Assembly: GCA_903879705.1 (NCBI GenBank)
Contig: CAIRMO010000034.1
Span: forward strand, 1 to 64,000
Source of the DNA: an uncultured Candidatus Competibacteraceae bacterium
GTDB lineage: Bacteria; Pseudomonadota; Gammaproteobacteria; Competibacterales; Competibacteraceae
Direction: 5' to 3'
DNA: 64,000 bases
In this document: positions 46,607-54,933 of the stretch, piece by piece
Numbering within the stretch: the first letter of the stretch is position 1
How the letters are laid out: every line of letters starts with the position of its first letter
Made by a program: the position numbers and the translations under genes
The notes under the pieces: generated by a model
Database searches by the model: none
Told to the model about the DNA's origin: nothing
The model's input: the letters and a program-made list of their open reading frames with translations, nothing else

Positions 46607-49039
46607 TCAATCCGCAATCCCGGCCTTTCTCGCCCGATCCTGTTCCAGCAAGGCCCGGAATCCTGCTAACGGCAGCGGACGTCCGAAGTAGTAGCCTTGA
46701 CCCTCATCGCAGCCATGAGCGTGCAAAAACGCCAGTTGCTCGGGGGTTTCCACCCCTTCCGCTACCACCTCCAACCCCAGCCCGTGCGCCAGCGTAACAA
46801 TGGCGTCCACAATCGCGGCACTGCTGGCGCTGGTCGGCAGGTCCATGACGAAGGCGCGGTCAATCTTGAGGACATCCACCGGAAACTGTTGCAAATAGCT
46901 CAGCGACGAATAGCCGGTGCCAAAATCATCGATGGCGATCCGGGTGCCCATGGTCTTGAGCGCCCGCAGCATCGCCATATTCTCCTCATTGTTATGCATC
47001 AGAATGCTTTCAGTCAGTTCCAGTTCGAGACAAGCCGGATCAAACCCGGTCTTCACCAGCGCCTCCTGGATCATTTCCGCCAGGTTAGCCTGCCGAAATT
47101 GCCGACCCGACAGATTGACGGCGATCCGCAACCCGGGAAAGCCGTTTTGATGCAATTCACCGATCGTCTGGAGGGCGTCGCGCAGCACCCATTCGCCCAT
47201 CGGCAGCACCAGCCCGCTATCCTCCGCGATGGCAATAAACCGGGCCGGCGGCAACAATCCCCGTTCAGGATGATTCCAGCGGATCAGTGCCTCGGCTCCG
47301 GTAATAGCGCCCGCGTGGAAATCCCACTTAGGCTGGTAGTACACCTCCAGTTCCTGCCGCTCAACCGCGTAGCGCAGGCTGGCTTCCAGGGTCAACCGTT
47401 CGCGGGACATCATCGTGGCGCCTGACAGGTAAAACTGGTAAGTATTGCGCCCCATATCCTTGGCCCGGTACAGAGCGATGTCGGCATTTTTCAGCAACAC
47501 ATCGGCGGCGCGACCATCGCGGGGATATATACTGATGCCAACGCTACAGGTCACGATCAATTCGTGACTATCCAGCAGGTACGGTTCAGCCACTAATTCC
47601 AGCATCCGTTGCGCAATCCGGACCGCGCTTTCATCATTTTCCAGATCAGGCAATAGCACAGCGAACTCGTCGCCCCCCTGCCGGGAAATGGTGTCACCCT
47701 GGCGAACGCACTTTAGCAGTCGCGCCGCGACTTCCCGCAGCAGGCGATCGCCGACCGCATGACCCAGCCCATCGTTAATCAACTTAAAGCGGTCCAGATC
47801 CACCAGCATCATGCCGGCCAGGGTATGTTCGCGGCCAGCGCGCGCCACTGCCTGCTGCAAACGATCGCCCAGCAAGGCCCGATTGGGCAGTCCGGTAAGC
47901 GTATCGTGATGGGCAAGGCGCTCGATATGCTCTTCGGCCTGCTTGCGCTCGGTGATGTCCTGAATCACCATCACGAAGTAATCCACCGCGCCATTGGCCC
48001 GGCGCACACAGCGGGTTGAAACGCTGGCGTACAGCAAAGCGCCGTCCTGGCGGATGAACCGTTTGTCCATGGAATAGCCCTCGATGCGGCGGTTGATAAC
48101 CCGCTCAAACTGCGTCACATCCATGGCCAGGTCATCAACATGGGTCAGCTCGGCCCAGGTCATGCTGAGCAATTGCGTCCGCCGGTAACCCAAAATCTCG
48201 CAGAGCCGGTCGTTGACTTCCCACCAGCGCTTGTCAGCCCCGGTCAGGGCGATGCCGATCAGCGGCAGCTCAAAATAACTGCGGAACCGGGCCTCGCTGG
48301 CGCGCAGCGTCTCTTCGGTCTTCTTCAGCGCGGCAATATCGGCGCTGACCCCCAGGTAGCCAGCCAGCCGTCCGGCCCGATCACCGAGCGGCACAGCGCG
48401 GGTATTGAGCCATTTCACCCGGCCCGACGAAGTCTGGAACCGGTGATCAGCGGCGAATTCGAGGCCTTGCTCGATCGCCTGCCGCCAAATTTGCAGCACT
48501 TGGTCGCGATCATCGGGATGCAGCGCGTGAGTCCAGGCGACATCGGTCGCCTGGTCGGCGGTCAACCCGGTCAGCAAGTGCCAGCGGTTATTGACGTAAC
48601 GGCAGTCACCGTGGGCGTCGGTCATAAAAACGCCGGCGGGAAGCTGATCCAGCAGACTCCGAAAACGCTGCTCGCCCTCCCGCAGCGTTTCCGCCAGCGC
48701 CTGCTGGCGTTTGATCTCCGTTTCCAGTTCGGCCTGATGGTCATTTAGCATGGCGATCCGGCTCTGCAACTGCTCCCGTTCGATCTGCGCCCGCCGCCGC
48801 CAGCCCAGCAGCATGACCACGATCCCGCCGGCAATCCCGATTGCCACCAATCCGGCGCTGACCAATAGGTCGGTCTGGCCCAGGTCAAACCCGCCGACCC
48901 CACAACCCGCCAAGTCCGGCGACTCCCCGGCAACAGCCAGACTCGTCAGCCACCCACTCCCCGCCAGCACCGCCTGCCACGCCAACCGCGTTCTCTTGGC
49001 GAAGCCTTGATCCTGCCTGCCGTTTTTCATTGCGCACAT
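46607..49039 (-). CDS. PAS-PAS-GGDEF-EAL cyclic-di-GMP protein
   Basis: The 810-residue membrane protein has an N-terminal helix pair (about residues 20-80) with a periplasmic loop, then a coiled coil, two PAS domains (starting near RFRSLLDQLP and RFRSYFELPL), a diguanylate cyclase domain with intact GGDEF (about residue 456) and a phosphodiesterase domain with GAEALIRW. Both catalytic signatures are kept, so it may make or degrade cyclic-di-GMP. The ATG at 49039 follows AGAGG; other in-frame starts lie at 49063 and 49075. Confidence 0.9.
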   Translation of the reverse strand: MCAMKNGRQDQGFAKRTRLAWQAVLAGSGWLTSLAVAGESPDLAGCGVGGFDLGQTDLLVSAGLVAIGIAGGIVVMLLGWRRRAQIEREQLQSRIAMLNDHQAELETEIKRQQALAETLREGEQRFRSLLDQLPAGVFMTDAHGDCRYVNNRWHLLTGLTADQATDVAWTHALHPDDRDQVLQIWRQAIEQGLEFAADHRFQTSSGRVKWLNTRAVPLGDRAGRLAGYLGVSADIAALKKTEETLRASEARFRSYFELPLIGIALTGADKRWWEVNDRLCEILGYRRTQLLSMTWAELTHVDDLAMDVTQFERVINRRIEGYSMDKRFIRQDGALLYASVSTRCVRRANGAVDYFVMVIQDITERKQAEEHIERLAHHDTLTGLPNRALLGDRLQQAVARAGREHTLAGMMLVDLDRFKLINDGLGHAVGDRLLREVAARLLKCVRQGDTISRQGGDEFAVLLPDLENDESAVRIAQRMLELVAEPYLLDSHELIVTCSVGISIYPRDGRAADVLLKNADIALYRAKDMGRNTYQFYLSGATMMSRERLTLEASLRYAVERQELEVYYQPKWDFHAGAITGAEALIRWNHPERGLLPPARFIAIAEDSGLVLPMGEWVLRDALQTIGELHQNGFPGLRIAVNLSGRQFRQANLAEMIQEALVKTGFDPACLELELTESILMHNNEENMAMLRALKTMGTRIAIDDFGTGYSSLSYLQQFPVDVLKIDRAFVMDLPTSASSAAIVDAIVTLAHGLGLEVVAEGVETPEQLAFLHAHGCDEGQGYYFGRPLPLAGFRALLEQDRARKAGIAD

Positions 49040-49119
49040 TAAATTTGATTCCTCTGCTTTCATCAGACAAGGCACCGACGGCAGTCACCACGGTTGCGAG
49101 TTCATGAATGTTCGGGCAA

Positions 49120-49743
49120 TCACGGAAAATCCTTGGGTAAAGTTAAAACCGGAATGGGCGAAACCGGCAAGTTGGCAAAAACCACTCCCCAGTCAATCAA
49201 CAAATCAGGAAACAAACCGGGCGTCAGGGTTTCCCGCGTTTCGTGAATCGCGGGTTTGCCATAACGGCGATCCGCATTAAGCATGTAGACGCTCACGACC
49301 CGATCGGTGGGATGAACCAGCCAAACTTCTCGCACCCCGGCCCGTTCGTAGACGGCCAGTTTCTGAATCTGATCCTTGGCCGCGGTGCTGGGCGACAACA
49401 CCTCGATCACCCAATCCGGCGCGCCGCGAACCCCACGCTGATCGAGCTTGTCCGGATCGCAAACCACCAAGATATCAGGCTGCAATACCGTGGTGATGTC
49501 ATCATCGGCTTCCTTGCCGCGCGGCAGGCGAACATCGAAAGGCGCGACAAATACGCGGCAGGGCTTGCCACGTAAAAATGAACCAATCTCAATAAAAAGC
49601 TCGCCGACCACCGTTTGGTGGGCGAGCGTGGGACCGGCCATCGCATAAGCCTCGCCGTCGATCAACTCCCAGCGTTCGTCCTTCGGCCAGGCCAAGTAAT
49701 CCGCATAGGTAAATCCGGTCGATTTGAGCAGCGGTTGCCCCAT
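49120..49743 (-). CDS. Uma2-family (DUF820) endonuclease-like protein
   Basis: The 207-residue protein has the PD-(D/E)xK-like Uma2 fold: YLAWPKDERWELIDGEAYAM at the start, VLQPDILVVCDPDKLD in the middle and DWVIEVLSPSTAAKDQIQK with the conserved E and K. AAGGAG precedes the ATG at 49743; the open frame to 49899 overlaps the end of the potassium channel gene and is not used. The family is expanded in some bacteria with mobile DNA; its role is unsettled. Confidence 0.85.
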   Translation of the reverse strand: MGQPLLKSTGFTYADYLAWPKDERWELIDGEAYAMAGPTLAHQTVVGELFIEIGSFLRGKPCRVFVAPFDVRLPRGKEADDDITTVLQPDILVVCDPDKLDQRGVRGAPDWVIEVLSPSTAAKDQIQKLAVYERAGVREVWLVHPTDRVVSVYMLNADRRYGKPAIHETRETLTPGLFPDLLIDWGVVFANLPVSPIPVLTLPKDFP

Positions 49744-49852
49744 GATGGAATCTCCTTCAGTAACCATTGAGTGGTGGACAAAGGGCTTGACGAACCACAT
49801 ATCGTGTGTCAACACCGCACTCCAGAAGTGCAGCGGCAAAGCAAAACAGCGC

Positions 49853-51508
49853 TCAAATCGAGCGGCTGTCATTAGGCGCGGTCTGAAATTCGCGAGCATA
49901 GCGGTTCAGGCTATCGAGCGTTCCGCAGACAAACACCAAGTCATCGGGACGCACCCGAAAGGCGGGATCGAAGTTGACAAACACGGTTTGTTCCCGTTCT
50001 ACCGCCACGACCGCCGTCCCGGTGCGTTCGCGCACCGCGGCATGCCACGGATGTGATCCCGCCAGCGTTCCGGCTCGCACCCGAATAAATTTGAGGCGCT
50101 GTTCAACCGCAACCGCCTGTTCGCCCAGCAAATGATAGGTGAGAATTTGTCCCGCGACCTGTCCTACCGACAGCGCAAAATCCGCACCGACCTGGTACAA
50201 GCGGGCGACATTCGGAGCGCGGTTCACCCGGACGATCAGCGGGACTTCGGGCGCATAGTCGCGCACCACCGCTGTAGCGAACACACCTTCACTGTCGTTG
50301 CTCAAGGCTAACACCACCGCACTGGCCTGACGCACATTCGCTTTGTCCAGCGTCGCGTGTTCCAGCACATTACCGACGATGTCAACCCCGGGCGCGAGCC
50401 GTTCATCGATCACCGTGGTCAGTTCGTGGGCATCGCGCAGCATTTCCACCACCTTGCTGCCCACCGTGCCATAACCGGCCACGATGATCGGACCCGTGCG
50501 GCGAATCGGTGCAGCCAGCCGTTCCACCTCCACCAGATTAGCCCGTGCGCCCACCACCACCAGAATTGCGCCAGATTCGATCCGCATGGCGGATTCCGTC
50601 ACCGCGATGAATTGCCCGCCGTGCCACTGGCCGATGACCGTAACGCCATGCCGTTGGCGCAATTGCAATTCAGCCAGCGACCGCCCGGCCAGCGGACTGT
50701 CGGGCCGGACCCGGAATTCGGCCAGGGCGACGTGCGTGCCGAGCAACTGCAAGCCTTCCGCCGCAGGATTGATCCGGGTGCTGGCACGAGCGGCCAGCGC
50801 CGCACCGAGAACGTGGGTCGGCGTGTACACCGCAGTTGCGCCGACCTTGATCATCGGCGGCCGGTACAAGGGATTGTTGGCCAGCGCATAAATTGGCCCG
50901 GTAAAACCCCGCTCACGGGCCAGCAAAATGCAGGTGGCATTGGCATGATCATCAGCATTGGTAACCACCGCCCGCGCCTGCTCTACCCCCACTAATCCCT
51001 CGCGATCTTCATCGATCTGGCCGAGTACCACGGGATAGCCGCGATCCCGCAGATTGCGGGCCAGCAGCGCATCTTCCTCGAAAATCACGAACGGGGAGCC
51101 GATTCGCTGCAATTCTTCCAGCAACGAGTCAATCGCCGGACCATAGCGATAGAACAGCACCTGCCCGACCATCGGCGGCAAGCTGCGCGGTAGTCGCATC
51201 TCGAACCGTTCTTCGATGTAGGGCAGGACGTAGATGGGAAAGACCAGCACCACAAAAAACATTCCGACAAACTGGGTGAGGATTACGAACAGGATCATCA
51301 CCGGATGATGCCAGGGAGCGTAAGCGCCATAGCCGGTAGTAGTCAGGGTTTCGGAAGCCCACTCCAGACTGGACCAGATGTTGGCGGGTTTACCTTCCAG
51401 ATAAGTCGAGCCGAACATGTAAATGCTGCCAAACAGCAGCACTGCGGTAGGCAGGCTGATCAGCAGCGCCAGCAGGCGCCAGGTTGAACGTTGAAAGTGC
51501 TGGAACAC
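49853..51508 (-). CDS. Two-helix potassium channel with tandem RCK (TrkA) domains
   Basis: The 551-residue protein has two membrane helices (about 10-32 and 68-95) with a pore loop between them containing the filter TTTGYG. Two RCK modules follow: TrkA-N-like (about 115-250 and 345-460) and TrkA-C-like parts. The second nucleotide-binding loop reads IIVAGYGTVGSKVVEML, whereas the first has lost the glycine pattern (VLFYRYGPAIDSLLEEL). A GTG start follows GGAG. It should gate potassium flow in response to nucleotides or calcium. Confidence 0.88.
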   Translation of the reverse strand: MFQHFQRSTWRLLALLISLPTAVLLFGSIYMFGSTYLEGKPANIWSSLEWASETLTTTGYGAYAPWHHPVMILFVILTQFVGMFFVVLVFPIYVLPYIEERFEMRLPRSLPPMVGQVLFYRYGPAIDSLLEELQRIGSPFVIFEEDALLARNLRDRGYPVVLGQIDEDREGLVGVEQARAVVTNADDHANATCILLARERGFTGPIYALANNPLYRPPMIKVGATAVYTPTHVLGAALAARASTRINPAAEGLQLLGTHVALAEFRVRPDSPLAGRSLAELQLRQRHGVTVIGQWHGGQFIAVTESAMRIESGAILVVVGARANLVEVERLAAPIRRTGPIIVAGYGTVGSKVVEMLRDAHELTTVIDERLAPGVDIVGNVLEHATLDKANVRQASAVVLALSNDSEGVFATAVVRDYAPEVPLIVRVNRAPNVARLYQVGADFALSVGQVAGQILTYHLLGEQAVAVEQRLKFIRVRAGTLAGSHPWHAAVRERTGTAVVAVEREQTVFVNFDPAFRVRPDDLVFVCGTLDSLNRYAREFQTAPNDSRSI

Positions 51509-51567
51509 GTTCCGGATCTCCGCAGCAGCGGGAAACTAGGGCAGGACTTGCGCTGAACATTTTAATT

Positions 51568-51596
51568 CGTCATGCCCGCATACGCCGGGAATGACG
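51568..51596. repeat. CGTCAT-type palindrome
   Basis: CGTCATGCCCGCATACGCCG followed by GGAATGACG forms a hairpin of the common CGTCAT...ATGACG intergenic family, also seen near 42830, 45280 and 58500-58571. It lies between the channel gene and the lipoprotein gene. Confidence 0.6.
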
Positions 51597-51678
51597 GAAT
51601 GGACGGCGAGCGACCCGCCACACACCCACAGTCTGGATTTACGCCGCCGGAGCCGGATAACATCGGCGATCAAGTTGA

Positions 51679-52242
51679 TTAATTCAGATCGGGGTCCCGG
51701 AAATAGCGCGCACCCCAGTCAGCTTGAACCGACACGCCCTTTTCATTGAGCTTATAAACTTTGATGCTGATATCCCGGGAAGCATCGGACGGCGATCCGG
51801 AAGCGACAAAGTGCTGCATCCGCTTTAGATCGCGGAACACCAGCACCTGCCGGTAGGGCTTGACGGTAGCTTTGGGGCTGATGTCGGTGCGGGCCAGTTG
51901 CATATAGGTCGCCCGGCCACGTTTGTCCACCACGACACCACGCCCATGACTTTCCGCCAGCACTGCGTTCAAGCCGTTGACTTCGAACACGCCATAGCCC
52001 ATTGAGGCGTCAATTTCCTTCTGAACCGACGGCTTGAGTTGGTAGATCTGTTTTATAGTCTGATTGCGGATCTTGAGAATCGCCTGTTGCTGTTCCTGTT
52101 TGGCTTTATCACTAAGCTTGCCGCCCGAAGACCCCGCATTGACGGGTGGCGGCGCAGTGGCGCAACCCGTCACCAAGGCAGCCAGGATTAGCCCGGCCAC
52201 CAAAGCGGACGACCATGCAGTACGGGAGAAAGAAATGGGCAT
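51679..52242 (-). CDS. Lipoprotein, weakly Ysc84-like
   Basis: The 187-residue product has a lipoprotein signal with lipobox LVTGC (cysteine near residue 27). The mature part has a short helix (QQQAILKIRNQTIKQIY) and then ASMGYGVFEVNGLNAVL...GRGVVVD, a pattern resembling Ysc84/SYLF-type domains. That match is weak. The residue after the lipid cysteine is alanine, which favours outer-membrane sorting. It is a single gene. Confidence 0.75.
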   Translation of the reverse strand: MPISFSRTAWSSALVAGLILAALVTGCATAPPPVNAGSSGGKLSDKAKQEQQQAILKIRNQTIKQIYQLKPSVQKEIDASMGYGVFEVNGLNAVLAESHGRGVVVDKRGRATYMQLARTDISPKATVKPYRQVLVFRDLKRMQHFVASGSPSDASRDISIKVYKLNEKGVSVQADWGARYFRDPDLN

Positions 52243-52248
52243 GGCATC

Positions 52249-52509
52249 TCACGCGGTAGAAGAAAGTGCAGTCAAGGATAAGGGTTCCCGCGCTCGCAGC
52301 CGATTCAGGACCGGATCGGAGTTGCGGCTCTTGAGAAAAATGCTGATAAAGCGATCATCGGATGTTTTGCGATTGAGCAAGCCGGTCAGTTTGTCGTGGG
52401 CATTTTCATGGATCAACGCCAGATCGTTCTGATAACTGCACAGAAATCCGGCGATCAACCGGTGATCGGTGTTCAGATGGCCTGGTATATCCAGACCGGG
52501 TATCTGCAT
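52249..52509 (-). pseudogene. Diguanylate cyclase remnant (start of GGDEF domain only)
   Basis: Within this frame NDLALIHENAHDKLTGLLNR is the linker and opening helix of a GGDEF domain (the D-x-LTGLLNR start). The frame then runs about 12 residues in register (KTSDDRFISIFLKS) and turns into unrelated sequence before any GGDEF signature. The upstream sensory part is also not continuous. It is best read as a decayed gene fragment between two small secreted-protein genes. Confidence 0.5.
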
Positions 52510-52645
52510 TGGTTTTTTTACCCGCGACGAGAGACGCCGGATATGGGTGGCCTAGCACCCGAACCGTGATTTTAGCCCCCGCGACGACAATCATCCGATG
52601 ATCAATCGAACGGTTGTCGGTTAAAAAAATCAATAGCCAGGCGTT

Positions 52646-53032
52646 TCAATAATTGACCCACGTTCCACCTCGACACCCTTGCCGATTGGTCCAGCCATCA
52701 CGATTACCATTGACCCAATTCCGGTCAGGCCGGTTGCCGTTACGAGCATCCCCGCTATCTCCGCCCTGTAACCGAGTGTCCCCATCGTTGCTGTTCACCC
52801 AGTGGCCGCCGCTGCCACTACTGTTGAGCCAGTGGTTATTCGTTGGACAATCATTCCAGTTGACCGCCCGCGCCGCCGGCCAAGGCGCAAGCAGTCCGCC
52901 GCCAATAACTCCGCTAATTACGACCTGTGACCATTTCCCTAAACTGCGCAGAAATGCGCGCCGCGATGACGTCATCGACGGTTCAACGGCGGGTTGCTGA
53001 ATCATGGGTTCACCCCTTCGGCTCTTATTCAT
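52646..53032 (-). CDS. Tat-secreted W-x-N repeat peptide (candidate cyclophane RiPP precursor)
   Basis: The 128-residue product has a twin-arginine signal (SSRRAFLRSLGKW, then VVISGVIGGGLLAPW, cleavage near AARA). The mature 70 residues are Gly/Asn/Asp-rich and contain W-x-N five times (HWLN, HWVN, NWVN, GWTN, TWVN) plus one WND, and end in TWVNY. Aromatic-x-Asn motifs in a Gly-rich, secreted chain are the substrate pattern of radical-SAM cyclophane-forming enzymes (GrrA/OscA1-like and triceptide families). No radical-SAM gene lies in the window, so this is a hypothesis. The start at 53032 or 53005 is open. It directly follows a coiled-coil membrane gene. Confidence 0.6.
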   Translation of the reverse strand: MNKSRRGEPMIQQPAVEPSMTSSRRAFLRSLGKWSQVVISGVIGGGLLAPWPAARAVNWNDCPTNNHWLNSSGSGGHWVNSNDGDTRLQGGDSGDARNGNRPDRNWVNGNRDGWTNRQGCRGGTWVNY

Positions 53033-53041
53033 CGCCAACCC

Positions 53042-53494
53042 TCACCAATTCACTTCATCCCGTTTCTGGCTTTGGCTCTGGCTCTGTTTCACCCACTGCT
53101 CCTGATAAGTCTGCAACTGCTTTTGCACGAACGCTTCATAAGTCACGCGACTGTCCTGCAACCGCTTAATCTCTGCCTTCAGCGCCTCTATCGCAATCTG
53201 GCCATTCCCGGTTGCTTTCTGCAACGACTCCAGAGCGCCGGTCCATTGATCAACCGTCGTTTTTAACCGCTGCAACTCCTGAATCTGAGCCTGCACTGCC
53301 TGTAGTTCCTGGCTGGACTGCGCCATAGCTTGGGTGACAGCCTGATCCTGTCGCCATAAATGCCACAGATACGCATTGCCACCAATACTCAATGCCAACA
53401 CCGTCAGGCCGGCCCATTTAAGCGCATGGTGGGACGAAGATGTCGCAGCGGGTATGAGTACAGGAACCATTGGCGTCCCATTTTGATCAGTCAT
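53042..53494 (-). CDS. Membrane-anchored coiled-coil protein
   Basis: The 150-residue product has a short cytoplasmic start, one membrane helix (about residues 26-45: WAGLTVLALSIGGNAYLW) and a long coiled coil rich in Gln, Ala and Leu (about 48-140). It ends in KRDEVNW, which curiously also carries a V-N-W triplet. The next gene, the W-x-N peptide, begins nine bases after its stop, so the two are almost certainly co-transcribed. The role is unknown; a scaffold or partner in export of the peptide is conceivable. Confidence 0.75.
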   Translation of the reverse strand: MTDQNGTPMVPVLIPAATSSSHHALKWAGLTVLALSIGGNAYLWHLWRQDQAVTQAMAQSSQELQAVQAQIQELQRLKTTVDQWTGALESLQKATGNGQIAIEALKAEIKRLQDSRVTYEAFVQKQLQTYQEQWVKQSQSQSQKRDEVNW

Positions 53495-53509
53495 AGCGGC
53501 TTACCAGGG

Positions 53510-53620
53510 CTATTTGATTTGAATCCTTGAAAGCGCCTCATCAGCCATCCGCCGCGCCAGCATCGCCTTATCCAGTGGTCCAAATTTCGAGGTCAGTTGG
53601 TGCTGCAAGAGAGACGACTC
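53510..53620 (-). pseudogene. DUF4351-like fragment
   Basis: The 36-codon tail ESSLLQHQLTSKFGPLDKAM continues to RIQIK. It resembles the end of DUF4351 proteins, which often belong to Rpn-type nuclease or transposase-like proteins. The upstream part is missing and replaced by TnpB debris. Not functional. Confidence 0.45.
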
Positions 53621-53629
53621 ACCGTTGCA

Positions 53630-53755
53630 TCAACCATGACATTTCATTCCACGGTTGACTTCCTGCTTCAGCGAGGCCGGTTTCACCAGGGTTGTTAAAT
53701 CCTGGTCAGTGCCTTCCTCTCCACAGGCGTTACTTCCCGCCAAGCTGGCGGTAGG
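53630..53755 (-). pseudogene. TnpB (IS200/IS605 OrfB) C-terminal remnant
   Basis: The frame reads ...NACGEEGTDQDLTTLVKPA, then SLKQEVNRGMKCHG and a stop. The DLTTLVKPASLKQE stretch is very characteristic of the tail of OrfB/TnpB proteins of IS605-type elements. Only about 41 residues remain; a stop codon precedes them. TnpB proteins are RNA-guided nucleases, but this copy lacks the RuvC-like core. Confidence 0.85.
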
Positions 53756-53930
53756 TTACTGAGAACAATAGAGATTGTATGACGAAAACCCACGAAAGTC
53801 AACCAACTTTATCACCATCAACAGCCCATCCATTAAGTTTCATAACGCTATGAATGGTAATGTATGACTATATCCATTTCAACTACTGTCAACCTCATCA
53901 GCGCCAGGCTGATCCATGGCTTCCGTTCGT

Positions 53931-53980
53931 TGACATCCTCCTTGCCCCGAAGGGTCTGCCCTCGCGAATGCGGGGGACAG
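53931..53980. repeat. IS200/IS605-type end, copy 1
   Basis: TGACATCCTCC, then CCCTCGCGAATGCGGGGGAC with hairpin potential, matches the inverted sequence at 54373-54424. GGATGTCA-type ends with subterminal hairpins are typical of IS200/IS605 elements. No tnpA or tnpB lies between the two copies. Confidence 0.65.
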
Positions 53981-54372
53981 GTCTTCCTCTGTAGAGGGTA
54001 TAATGCCCCATACCGGGAACACCGAATATTCTCTGATTCCCCTTTGCAGCAAGCCACAAAGGTGGCACAACCGACCGGCGACAGGTCAGCCGAAACCAAT
54101 GCTTTTGAACACGATTAAGATTTTATCTGCCCATCTTTTGAACAGAACCACATACCTTAAATTGCCAAAGAGCGAACTACCGTCGGTGGCGTCATCGCGA
54201 TGGCCGACATGAAAAGTATAGCTGAAAAGAAGGCGAACTTCGTTCACCGCACTATCCATCACCGGCCTGAAGGCCGAGGCTTTCCGCGCAATTCGGGTAG
54301 ATCCTGTTTCTGCGAAAGCGGACACGGGTAGGACCCGGTGAAGCAGGAAACCATGATAGTGATGTCAGGGAT
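53981..54372. other. Non-coding stretch between two IS605-type ends
   Basis: These 392 bases hold no frame I can support. The sequence has mixed composition and short hairpins (GGCCTGAAGGCC near 54264). It may be a decayed non-autonomous element or the remains of a transposase gene. Nothing else is recognised in it. Confidence 0.4.
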
Positions 54373-54424
54373 CCCCGTCCCCCGCATTCGCGAGGGCAGG
54401 CCCTTTAAAGCGGGGAGGATGTCA
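54373..54424. repeat. IS200/IS605-type end, copy 2 (inverted)
   Basis: GTCCCCCGCATTCGCGAGGG followed by CAGG...GCGGGGAGGATGTCA is the inverse of 53931-53980. It ends 23 bases before the Sm-like gene, so it could affect that gene's expression. Confidence 0.65.
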
Positions 54425-54447
54425 ATGTTGTCCTGTTGGGAGAAATC

Positions 54448-54693
54448 ATGATGAACATCGCAACTACGGCTGAATCGTTGGCCCTCAGCCAAGGCGATAC
54501 GATTGAGAAAGTTCTAATCGCCCAGAAAGGCAAAAAAGTCACGATCCGGCTGGGATCGGGCGAAGATCTCAGCGGAACGGTCAAGGAAGTAAATGGTTCG
54601 CTGGTGCAATTGAGCGAGCTGAATGGCAGGGAATTTTACGACGCGGTGATCACAACTAAAAGCATCGCGGCGGTGATCATCCGCACTCGATAG
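54448..54693 (+). CDS. Small protein with Sm-like fold
   Basis: The 81-residue product has a short N-terminal helix, then a five-strand pattern typical of the Sm/Hfq-type barrel: GKKVTIRLGSGEDLSGTV, NGSLVQLSELNG, and IAAVIIRTR at the end. The C-terminal domain of the protein at 7489-8802 has a similar pattern. GGGAG precedes the ATG. It is not Hfq (no YKHA or NTVSTV motif). It might bind RNA or form rings; no partner is evident. Confidence 0.65.
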   Translation: MMNIATTAESLALSQGDTIEKVLIAQKGKKVTIRLGSGEDLSGTVKEVNGSLVQLSELNGREFYDAVITTKSIAAVIIRTR

Positions 54694-54713
54694 CGCGATG
54701 TTCGACACTCACA

Positions 54714-54800
54714 TCTGAATCACGAAGTTAAAGGATTACACTGATCACGGATTTAAAAAAATCCCTGCCCTCCGTTAATCCGTGGCATCCATGATTCAGA
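54714..54800. repeat. MITE-like element, copy 2
   Basis: This 87-base relative of 20757-20845 has TCTGAATCAC at the left end and ATCCATGATTCAGA at the right. The CGTTAATCCGTGGC stretch is shared with copy 1 and the centre differs. It has no coding capacity. Confidence 0.65.
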
Positions 54801-54933
54801 ACCTTGCGGATGAAATCGACAATCAGATCTGTGCTGCTGACTCTGACGATCACGGGAAAATCTAGGGGAGGAAAATTTCTATCGCGATCTCACGCGGTCC
54901 CGTCAGCGGTCACTACTTCGCCGCGAGCCGGAA

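Noticed and set aside
52406-52633. A 75-codon minus-strand frame upstream of the GGDEF stump
   Set aside because: It has no recognisable domain and lies in a different frame from the GGDEF remnant.
53630-54424. An active TnpB RNA-guided nuclease with its guide RNA
   Set aside because: Only the last 41 residues of TnpB remain; the RuvC-like core is missing, and the DNA directly after its stop is a foreign fragment and not a proper element end.
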